Shown: one piece after another, positions 35,102 to 43,858 of the stretch
Position numbering within the stretch: position 1 is the stretch's first letter
Layout: each line of letters begins with the position of its first letter
Assembly: GCA_027579435.1 (NCBI GenBank)
Contig: JANBPK010000966.1
Coordinates: 9,701 to 53,558 of the forward strand
Reading direction: 5' to 3'
Source of the DNA: Candolleomyces eurysporus
Taxonomy: Eukaryota; Basidiomycota; Agaricomycetes; Agaricales; Psathyrellaceae
Length of the DNA: 43,858 nt
Translations under genes and position numbers: made by a program
Notes under the pieces: model-generated
Seen by the model: only the letters and a program-made list of their open reading frames with translations
Database searches by the model: none
Told to the model about the DNA's origin: nothing

Positions 35102-38100
35102 TCAACCATCCACGGCGGAGGGTTTTGTCCGTTTCTTCTTGCCACCGGTCTTCTTCGACCGTACGACCTTTATGGGTTCGGGCGTAGAAGCCCTAAGTTC
35201 ACTCTCGGGCACTTCATATTGTGGGAAGGACGAGAGCATAGGCTGCGGGTAGGGTGAACTGGCCCCGGAAGATGACTGAGACTGTGAGGCCAATTTAGTT
35301 GGTGGATTCAATGGTGGGGCTGAGATCGTGGCTCCTTCAGGCATTTCACCCTCTCTCTCGATCACAAACCTCGTCTGCGATCCCGATCGAGAGGCAGCCG
35401 TTAGCGATGAGAGTCTCAGTTCCGCGATCCCTGACAAGGAGGTCAGACACAGTGGTAGGATTGGAGCGATCAAGGGGCATACCAGGGCTGGGTGCAGGGA
35501 CGTCATCTAGGCGAACCACTGGGATAGAGTCCACATCCTCCACTTGAGAAATCTTGGGCCTATCATCCATGATGTAATACGGGTCGTCTTTGAGCTGATT
35601 TAGACGTTCCGCCTTGCGCTGTGGGATAACCGTAGTCAGAGCAAGCTCTGAAAAGAGTTGGACGTACAACGCACCCGCTCACGCTCAGCCAGGTCTTCCT
35701 GAGGTTCGGCCTCATCGTACACAGGCGTCGAGACATCACCTCCAACCTCCAACCCAACATCCTTGGTCTTCTTCTTGTCGGACTTCTTCCCGCCGTTGAT
35801 TTGCTTCTCTTTGCCTTTCTTACTCTTCTTGTTCTTCTTTTCAGACGACTCTACTCGTTCCGGGACTGGCTCAGGTGGAGGTAGAACAAACCATTCGTCC
35901 AGATCGAGACCTTCCGGAATGGGAACACTAGCTTGTGCACTAGCTGCCACCGGGTTGAGCTCGTAGCTGGAAAGGAGCGGCTGTATAAGGAGCAGGCTCT
36001 TGGGGAACGATAGAATGGTCGATTCGAATGCAGAGCCTGACGGAGCTGCGTCGGAAGGAGGCGACGGCTTGAACGAGTTCAAATCAGCCGCAACAAAGGT
36101 GAAGAGTCCCAATGTGTTCGCGGCCTGTGGAGTCTTCAGCAAGGGAGTAAGTAAGAAGCAAATAAAACAATGCATACCCGCTCTTGAACTTCGACATGAA
36201 CGCTGCTTGCCAGATCTTTCATCCGAGGCAACATGCTTTCCACAATCTGGCGGACCTCTGGAAGATCGTCATTATCCCAGTTCTGAGCCAGCTCGGACGT
36301 CCAATACCCAAAAATCTTGGTAGCGGCTTGAATGTACACAGCCAAGACATCAGGATGGAGATTCGAGATTTCTGGCTGAGTCAAGTATGGGATCAACTTG
36401 ACTGGCTCTAAAAGTTGTCTGCGGGAGAAAAATTAGTCATTAATTCGATATGCGGTCGAAGAAGCAGGCTCACTGGCAGTATTCCCCACAAATCCAGGCC
36501 GCTGCGAGTAGAACTTCGGAACACGACTTCGGGTCGCGTGCATTGTGAAGTAATGATTCGTCGGTCAGCAAGGTGTACATCACTTTGACAGCATACGGTC
36601 TTGCTGCGCGAACACGGCTCGTCACATCAACCAGCTGTTCCTGTAGCTGGGGTCCAACGGCAACATTGCAAATGTGAGCAAGGTCCACGAGGACCGAGAT
36701 GTACCATTCAAAGTTGGTGATGTTCTCATATGTGCCCTGAGAGCATATATCCAATATTCTTTGGGTTAAGATTAGGCGATAAGCAGGAGATTTGCTGGGC
36801 GAGTCGGCATTCCTTGTAGAAGCTGGAGAAGTTATTGCTTGTTCCAAGGACTGGGCAGCAGAGAGGGTATCTGAAGACGATTCGGGGACCAGATGGCTTA
36901 AAAGTTGTTGCACAATTGACTGTAGGTTGCCTTGATTGACCTGTATGCGAAGCGATATTAGCACTGACTCTCCCTCCAATTGCGAAATTGACACACCATT
37001 GCGGAAACAAGATCTAGGGCACGCATTCGGATACTGATATCTTGATCATTGACACTCTGCAAGATAGTATCTTGATATTCCGCGACCAAGTATGCATGGG
37101 TTGGCACGATCTTCGTCATAGCAAGCAATGCGATGTATTTCACTAAAATCGAAAATCAGCCGCGAAACGTTGACAGCATCCAGAGTGACTGACGATTCTG
37201 ATCTGGGTCTTGAATGAAAGCCGCCAGCTTGGAAACGCACGTTTTCGCAAGAGAGTTTCCCGCCGAGCCTTGCAGCATTCCACCAATAATGCAAGTGTGA
37301 ACACACTCGTAAAGTAACGAGATAGCTGGAGTTGTCGAAATCAACTCAGTAATCGGTGGTTGAAGTTTCTTCACCAGACGAGGCTCGTGAGGACACAATG
37401 AGCCAAACTAATTGGAAGGGGTCAATATGTTGACAGGGTTTGATATAAGACACTTACCAGCTTGATGATCTTAATTAGCATCCAGTTATTGGAGGACGTC
37501 GTCAGCAAGTGAAATAGCTGCGGCGCTAATGAAAGATAGTCCTTCGGATTTCTGCGAGCGAGCTCGCAAACGACGTTGACAGTTGCAGCAACAACAGCTG
37601 AAGCGTATCGGTGAGGCTACTGAAACGAGCCAACAGCGATTGAAGGACTTACAGGGATCAGAGTCTTCGAGTTTTTCTTCCAGCCGAGGTCGAGCTTGGC
37701 GAATCGCTTCAGGGTATTTGGACAGCAACCGGTAGAGAGCTAAAATCGCTCGCTTCCGGATATGAGGTCGCGAGTGGTTCAGCATAGCAATGAGCTCTGG
37801 CGCTAGGTCTCGAGCGAGGTCCGACGTGACGATATGAGCGAGTCCATTCAATGTGATGGCAATATCTGTGGGCGTAGAACTCAAATCCTAAGGATCTCAT
37901 GAAATGGCAACTATATTGAAAAGCGAAGAAACTGACCTTCTTCAAGAGGTTTGTAGTGAGCATAAGAACATCGGTGTCTTCGGTGAACGACTGGATCGCC
38001 CCCAGGTAGCCAACGCTCTTGAGATGTGCTTTGGCCGATGACATGACTTCCACGACGTGGAACGAAGCCCAGCTCATATCATATCCTAGCATATCGAGCT

Positions 38101-38311
38101 GTCAGAAAGACTGAGTGAGCATGCAGGCTGACCAAATTACAGCGATAGCACATACATAGGTCAACTTCATTACTGCCCCCGCCTTCAATTCCATATCCTC
38201 AGACTTGATCTCCTGTCGAATCTCGTCGACGGCCTTTGCAATGAATTTGGCCTCGTCCTTTTTGTTGGCCCGCAGGCCTCGGATGAGGTCCTGAAGAGTA
38301 CGCTCCCACAT
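35102..38311 (-). CDS. apl5: AP-3 complex subunit delta (APL5)
   Basis: This is the large subunit of the AP-3 adaptor, which sorts cargo from Golgi/endosome to the vacuole. Eleven exons (38311-38156, 38098-37937, 37887-37653, 37597-37458, 37407-37194, 37142-36997, 36940-36474, 36418-36178, 36133-35675, 35618-35483, 35430-35102) give 894 residues. The start MWERTLQDLIRGLRANKKDE is the AP-3 delta hallmark. An adaptin alpha-solenoid runs to about residue 590: GYDMSWASFHVVEVMSS, then TLNGLAHIVTSDLARDLAPE and HIRKRAILALYRLL. The hinge has LDLDEWFVLPPPEP and a long Lys run (KKNKKSKKGKEK). The tail is Ser/Pro rich and ends in KKTGGKKKRTKPS. No folded ear domain is evident, as in other fungal delta chains. 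The gene converges on the kinase gene (254 bp between stops) and diverges from the DH-domain gene. Confidence 0.96.
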
Positions 38312-38753
38312 TGCCGATGCTCTTTGAGAGTGCGCTGTCTATGAGCCGAAAACCATGAAGATGGTGGATGTCAAGGTTAGGCGTGCCTGGCGATGACGCC
38401 CACGATTTCCAATTCGCACGTGAGCAGCTCATGAGTCGGGCCTTCTCTTCCTCGTTCCTCTTCTCCCATGTCGGTGAATCTGAAGCTCGGTCGAGGTCTA
38501 TAGAATTGCGCAAAGTCTATATCTACATTGTATCTTTTCGATGTGGAAGCTAGATTCGCGGGCAAAACATCCCGTCCCTTGGCCACCGTTGCTCGGGGCT
38601 CGTGGGGCCAAGGAGTCCTAAGGCCGTCTTTCCAACACGAGTTGATTCCCCATCTCCTCTTTCGGGTTAATTTTTGTCTGATGCGGGCAATGTTAACCTA
38701 TGATAAATACCATGCGAGGACATCGTTGCGTGCCTCAGCATCTTTCCAATGAC
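38312..38753. other. Divergent promoter region, AP-3 delta / DH-domain gene
   Basis: This interval of about 440 bp lies between the AP-3 delta start (minus) and the first open part of the plus-strand DH gene. A first exon of the latter may lie here: ATG at 38681 could splice from 38724 to 38767 in frame, but the donor (gttgcg) is poor. No other gene seen. Confidence 0.45.
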
Positions 38754-40346
38754 CCAATCCTACCAGAATAGAGCTTCCCCAGGTATTTCCCTCTCGTCGT
38801 CGCCTTGCTCCAAGGATTATCGCTGAATATGTTCCAGACAATCTCAACTTCCAGACAAAACGTTCTGTGCGCTTTGACCAGCCTGAACATGTCAAAGACA
38901 GGAAGAACAAAGACCTCCCCCAACTTCCAGCATCTCGAGCCCGCCGAAAGCTGCGTAAAGCCCGAACGGTGTATGAGGCTCCTCGACCGACCTACCATGC
39001 AATGCCAAAGCCATTTCCAGCGCCCCTGCTTCGATCAGAGTCGATGGTCTCCGAAGATTCTGCTGGTCACTTACTCCAGACAGAGGCCTCCAATCGAGCT
39101 AGATACCCGCGATCTGGACAGCCAGCAGTCTTGAAGAAGCGTCGTCGAGATGGTGGTCGGCGATACCACTCCTTCCCCCCAAGTAACAGTGTACAGGAGA
39201 TCAGACCTATCCTCCAACCACCTCGACCGAGCGAAAGCTTTAGCCTTGCCGCTGTTCCCGTCAACCAGCCCTTTGCTCGGGAGCAGTTCGGTCGTAACCC
39301 GCCTCTCGAACAGCAGGCGCCGAACGACCACCGCCGCCATTCTGTTGCAATTTCGGAACACGTTCTGTCTAGTCCAACCCCATCAACGCCGAGCTCTCAA
39401 CGAAGATGGAGCATGCTCGATTCACCCACTTTGCTTGCGTCCAACATTCTCGGACCTACTGTGATCCCACTGGAGCAGAATAAGGGCAAAGAGAAGGAGC
39501 TACCCGCTTTACCTGACTTGGACCAGGAAACCGACTCGGAAAAGGGTCTAGAGGCGTCCTCTTCCTCTCAAGGGCCCACACGATTCCTCCCTCTCCCGCT
39601 TTACACGGAAACGTCCAACACCGTCATCGATACTTCTCCTCAAAGCCGACTGCGCGACGACTTAATTCAAGGAGAGCGTGCTTATCTCGACACGTTGCGC
39701 CAGTGTGTCAAGAACGAAGACATCTTCGCCACCTCTCTCGACCTCCTCCTGTCCCTCCTCTCACTCATCCAAGTCGGAGAGGACTTTATCGCCGAGCTCA
39801 CGAGTTCCCCCACTCCTGAAAATGTCGCCTCGTCTTTTCTCGCCATCTGCCGTCCTTTGGAGACCGCTTTGCTCAAATGGTCCGAAGAGATGTCTCGTAT
39901 CTCTTTGGAAGAGACTGAACACACACAACCGATACCAACATCGACCTCACCACCACCTGACGCCAACCCGCGTCGTCTTTCCATCTTGAAACGCGTCTCC
40001 GTCCTCTGGAGCCGAAAATCCAAACAACACGGTGTTACCAGGGATAGCGACGCTACCACCTCCATCAAGCCCGATCGTGTGTGGAGGAAGCAAGGGAGCC
40101 CCNGGTTTATGGGAGATGTCCGTGTTGCCTGCTCAACGGGTTACCCAGCACCGTTATATTCTTAGAGGTGTGTGTTCCGGTTTCCTTAGTTCCTTCATAT
40201 TGCAACATACTGATAGCGTTTGATCAGATTTGCTTTCCACCATCCCGGAATCTCACCCGTCGTTCTTCGAGTTCGAACGAGCATTCCACGCTTCCACCTT
40301 CATTTCTGAGAAGGTGGCCCGGGCGCAGGCACAGGCCAAGGAGTAG
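38754..40346 (+). CDS. DH (RhoGEF-like) domain protein, 5' end uncertain
   Basis: The frame is open from 38754. The first in-frame ATG is at 38999, which gives 428 residues, but the sequence before it (IIAEYVPDNLNFQTKRSVRF) looks coding, so the true start is probably on an upstream exon. N 40103 breaks the frame; skipping it yields SPGLWEMSVLPAQRVTQHRY. An intron at 40168-40227 then joins YILRD to LLSTIPESHPSF, and the stop is TAG at 40344-40346. The N-terminal 250 residues are basic and Ser/Pro rich. The C-terminal part resembles a Dbl-homology fold: RDDLIQGERAYLDTLRQCV at its beginning and LPAQRVTQHRYILRDLL near its end, the helix that normally reads LPVQRITRYPLLL. DH domains activate Rho GTPases, but here no PH domain follows and the domain is degenerate, so catalytic activity is unsure. 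Confidence 0.75.
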
Positions 40347-40592
40347 ACTCCNGGCGACGAGTGAAGCTATAGCTGTATAAATATATATGTTAACATGGGA
40401 TCTAATGCAATGGAAATCGTCAAGATGTTGACAATCGGAAGAAAATTACGTCTACGTATAGACAAGAAAGTCCAAAGAACCGAACCATCCAGGTCAAGCT
40501 GGTAGGCAAAAAAAAAAAGACAAGAAAANACTATGATACAGTCCCGAGTCCGGCCACACTACTACCCTTCCCCCTCCCAACGAAAAAGGAGC

Positions 40593-43452
40593 TTAAATCA
40601 TCCCCTGCCTCTGCGGAACAGCGCCNTAAGGCTGCTGCTGNGGCCGTCCCACACTACTCCCAGGTCTATTCACCGACCTCGGCGGAGGAGGTGCAGGCGC
40701 CGGACTACCCGTCCTCGGGACAGGACTACCCCTCAACGACCTCGGTGGACGGTCTCGCTCAGGCCTACCACTACTAAAATAGCTTGAAGAACCAGCTCCA
40801 CTAGCGCTACTCTCAGACCGAGGTAGAGGGGTCGTAGCGCTCAAAGGTGGCGACCCGCCCCCCTGCTGCTGCCGCCGAACCGATGGAGAGGGCGGGCCTG
40901 CAGAGTTGGGAGGTTGAGCAGCTGAAACGGGTGTTCGACTTCGGTAGCGGGGAGAGGTCAATGCAGACAGGTCACTAAGATTCGCGAAGCTGGAGCTTGC
41001 AGAATCCGTCGCTCTCGATGCCGCTAACTGAGATGATTGCAAGTTTGAGCTTGAAGGTTGAGGCTGCGGCCCATTGGGTGCTGGGGATCGCCGACGACTT
41101 ATGGGAGGAGCGGAGAGAGTTGGGGGCGGAGGCGCGGGTTGTAGATGTGTCACAGAAGTCTTGGTCCTGAGAGCGGCCGGGGGGCTGCATGGATATCTTC
41201 ACTGCTTGGACGATTTGCTTTGATTGTCTGTGTTCGTTGGCCCGGAAAGAAACAGGTTCGTCTGGTATGTTGGTGGGGGTTTCCACAAGTAACTGTGTGA
41301 GGAGGTACTTGAAGTCTAGGCCATACTCCTCGAGGAGCTGAGAAATGCCGGTCAGTGACATAAAAATCAGGACTGAGCGACGTATGCTTTACCCTGCGAC
41401 TTTGGATCAGAGTGATCTGTATCGCTTCCTCGACAATCTTGGGTTCAACGTCATTTGCATAGACTTGCTTCCGGAATATCTCGCAATATTTCTCGATCTG
41501 CTGCTTTGCCCATGCGATAAATGCTGCCCAAAGTCAACTGGAAGTATCGCAGAAGTTACGTCAAGAACTTACAGCTTGCTACATCGTTCTCTTTGAAGGC
41601 GCCAAGGTACCAATCTGCAGTGTGCTTGATCCCGGTGAAGAAGACCACAGACAGTTCACCGATATAAGCCCCAGCATGTCCTTCGAAAGGAATCTTGCGC
41701 ATGAGACTCTGGATGACCTTACCACGCATTTCAAGAAAGGTACTGCGAGCTGCAGCGCCAGCCTTCAACCTATTCAACAACGTGATCAAGTTGACAACGT
41801 TGGACTTCCGGTTCGAGGTGAGGGAAAGAGACTCGAGGAGCGAAGTGGTCAGCTGCCATGTCAAGTCCGGAAGCTTCGCTGCTAGAGCAGGCATAGTACC
41901 TGCCTTAGCCTGGCCTTCTTCTACAAGATCGGTTGCTTTGTCCCACTCCTTCAGGGCTATGGAAACTGTGAGATTGTCAGACCAGTCGCCGACAAACCGA
42001 GCGTCGCGCTCAGCCTTTTCCTTGGCATCGTTTGCAATAGAAGGAATATCTCCGCCTTTCTTCGCAAGGTCTGACATCCATTCTGGCATGGGTGGTACGG
42101 GTGAATTTCTCTGACCAGGTTGGGTCAGAAATTGAAGGAATGGGTTTAGAACGTATACGACTTACTCCTCCTGTTGATCCGTTTGTCCAGATACTCTTGC
42201 GTCTCTCATGTTCGCCTTCCCGCTCCTTTCGCCGCTTCTGCTGCAATTCTTCGGCCACTTGTCTGAACATGGTCAGAATCTGCTTCTTCTCTTGAGGTGT
42301 CTCCGTTCGATACACATGTGTCTCCTTTCCGCGGCGAACCTTGAAAACATTGGTCATGCCTAGAGAGCGCAAAAGAATGAGTCGGGTGAATCATTAAACA
42401 CCAAACCCATCTCACTCGCAGAATCCTTGGTATCCAGAACCAACATCTCCGTCAGAGGCCAGCACTTTTCTGCAACCAGTTTGCCTTCGTTCACAGTTGA
42501 ACCTGCGCCGTCGTTCCCTCCTGCATTCCGCCTTCTTCTCCGATTTGCTACTAGCACAGCATCGTCGAGCACCACGATTTTAACTTTACTGATGATTCTG
42601 TACGTTGCCGCGTTCAAACTCATCACATTCTCGAATTCGCCTACAACATGTCGACCCGGTGTTGTAGGGACAAACTTGGCCGCGCCTTCTATCGAGGCAT
42701 GAAGGGTTTGCATTTGGTTGAAATAGAGAATTCGGAGATCGGCGACGGAAGAGCGCTTGTATGTAGAAAGGGTGGCGGAGGTGAGTGACGTGGGGTCGGG
42801 AATGTTGAGCATGGACGGCATAGACTTGTAGTCGGAGAGAAGCTCCTTGAGTTCGAGCATCTCGTTTTCGAGACTTGAGATTTCCTTGGAGATGAGAACG
42901 AATTCGGCATAGCTAGCGGGAATGGTTAGACGATAGAAACGAGATAGTAACGGTTACATACTTTTTGAAGACACTCCGTTGCAGCTCCGCAGCAGTGTCG
43001 TTCTTTGCATTGAGCAGGGCAGATTGCAGTGACTTGAGCTCGGCCTCGGTGGAGTTGGCGAGCTTCGTCTTCAAAACTGAGGATCAGATGAGTAGGGAAA
43101 AGTGAATGGAACATGCAGGAGACATACAAGCATCTGGATCAAATTCTTCAGCACTGAGGATCTTCTTGTCCTCGGATGCAACTTTGGCATCATCTCGGAT
43201 GATGGCTCTGTCGTCGTCGTACGCCGCGTCGCCCCTGGACTGTGGATAGGCACCCATGAGACTGGGCATGGCAGGGATGCCCGACGAGTCGATTGGACTG
43301 GATATTTCGGCATAGCGCATGGACATGCGCTTCTTGATTTTATCATCGACGCGGGTTGCCTTGGGACGAGCATTGCCCTTGGAGAGCTTGGAGGGGGCCT
43401 TTTGCAAGGCCCTGCGCGGGGCCTGAGAGGGCCGCGAGCGAAGAGAGTCCAT
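40593..43452 (-). CDS. exo84: Exocyst complex component EXO84
   Basis: EXO84 is a subunit of the exocyst, which tethers secretory vesicles at growing tips. Seven exons (43452-43128, 43076-42962, 42912-42407, 42359-42166, 42110-41573, 41523-41393, 41337-40593) cover about 850 residues. Seen: MDSLRSRPSQAPRRA at the start, a Vps51/Exo84-type coiled coil (FLKTKLANSTEAELKSLQ..YAEFVLISKEISSLENEMLE), a PH-like region with VLDDAVLVANRRRRRN and CWPLTEMLVLDTKD, then a helical Exo84 C-terminal domain (WDKATDLVEEGQAKAG, AFKENDVASSFIAWAKQQIE). The last 190 residues are a Pro/Ser-rich tail ending in AVPQRQGMI. The total is one base over a multiple of three: the frame changes near 41179-41184, a run of six G, which fits a one-base insertion there. 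An in-frame ATG at 43608 would add 52 residues; I prefer 43452. Confidence 0.9.
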
Positions 43453-43858
43453 GGTGCTATGACATACTGGCACGATGAGTACGGGGTTCGAGGACAAGGA
43501 GAGGTACTCACAGTGTTTTGGGATGAAGACCCTGCGAGCGAGGCACAGGCACGGCTGTGGAGACTGTGTTTGGCTGTGTTTGGCAAGCGCCTCTGAGGGA
43601 GGATGCATGATTTGATTGCAAGTCCAACGCGCCTTGGCCCTGGCTCTCCATTCAGAATTCCTCTGGCCCGGACATAGGCCCAACCGCCAACCAGCCAAGT
43701 CCCAGCATCCAGCCCACCTCTCCCAATCCCCCGTCTGCCACAGCAGNACCCCCCCAGCCACCGTCATCGATGGCCACGCTCCCTCCCCAGCAGCAGAACT
43801 GGGACTACCCCGTCCCACCCCACCAGATGTCCAGAGAATTCACCCCAGAGCACCAGCA
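43453..43858. other. Upstream region of EXO84 to window end
   Basis: This holds the EXO84 5' leader and promoter. The EXO84 frame stays open on the minus strand almost to the window end, including an ATG at 43608, so a longer N-terminus cannot be excluded. One N at 43747. Nothing else recognised. Confidence 0.45.

Noticed and set aside
43453..43818. Long open frame upstream of the EXO84 start, including ATG 43608
   Set aside because: Residues look unlike protein-coding sequence (Trp/Gly/Arg-rich with no conserved start), whereas MDSLRSRPSQAP at 43452 looks like a conserved N-terminus; treated as leader.

Overview
The window is nuclear DNA from a filamentous basidiomycete, most likely an Agaricomycete (mushroom-type fungus). 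The evidence is many very short introns (mostly 46-67 nt, GT..AG), compact genes on both strands, and protein families typical of fungi: RAD5, CCT7, EXO84, AP-3 delta, a SIKE-like coiled-coil protein, a Ste20-like kinase and a Dal5-type permease. I worked out exon structures by hand. For 14 of the 16 genes the spliced length is an exact multiple of three once the spurious N bases described below are skipped. EXO84 needs one further base removed, and the 5' end of the DH-domain gene is unresolved.

Layout. 0.9-3.5 kb: a large coiled-coil/Ser-rich protein of unknown function (-). 3.5-8.1 kb: a gene-poor stretch with many N and no recognisable gene. 8.1-11.3 kb: a membrane-type hypothetical protein (-) and an F-box/LRR-like protein (-), both dense in N. 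11.5-15 kb: a SIKE/FGFR1OP2-family protein (-) divergent from a type II membrane fucosyltransferase-like protein (+). 15.1-17.2 kb: an MFS anion permease (-). 17.5-24.2 kb: chaperonin subunit CCT7 (-) divergent from the 22-exon RAD5 helicase/ubiquitin ligase (+). 24.6-26.2 kb: RNase H1 with a long C-terminal extension (+). 26.3-28.8 kb: a second F-box-like gene (-) and a secreted Pro/Ser/Ala-rich protein (-). 29.1-29.4 kb: a candidate small membrane protein (-). 29.9-31.9 kb: a Mn-type cation diffusion facilitator (+). 32.6-34.8 kb: a GCKIII/MST-type kinase (+). 35.1-38.3 kb: AP-3 delta (-). 38.8-40.3 kb: a DH (RhoGEF-like) protein (+). 40.6-43.5 kb: exocyst EXO84 (-).

The genes are mostly unrelated housekeeping genes rather than a pathway cluster. 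Three functional echoes are worth noting. RAD5 and RNase H1 sit head to tail and both deal with replication stress. AP-3 delta, EXO84 and a RhoGEF-like protein (vesicle traffic and polarity) are neighbours. A SIKE-like protein and a GCKIII kinase, both known STRIPAK-associated families, lie about 20 kb apart.

Most unusual features: (1) tiny exons, including 5-nt and 3-nt exons that build the Walker A motif of RAD5, 7-nt and 9-nt exons in the metal transporter, and an ATG-only first coding exon in the kinase; (2) six N bases, mostly next to homopolymer runs, whose removal restores a reading frame, so they look like consensus insertions, contrasted with a dense block of substitution-like N at 8.7-11.2 kb; (3) a possible unannotated 86-residue membrane protein. 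I found no convincing tRNA, rRNA, CRISPR or intact mobile element.
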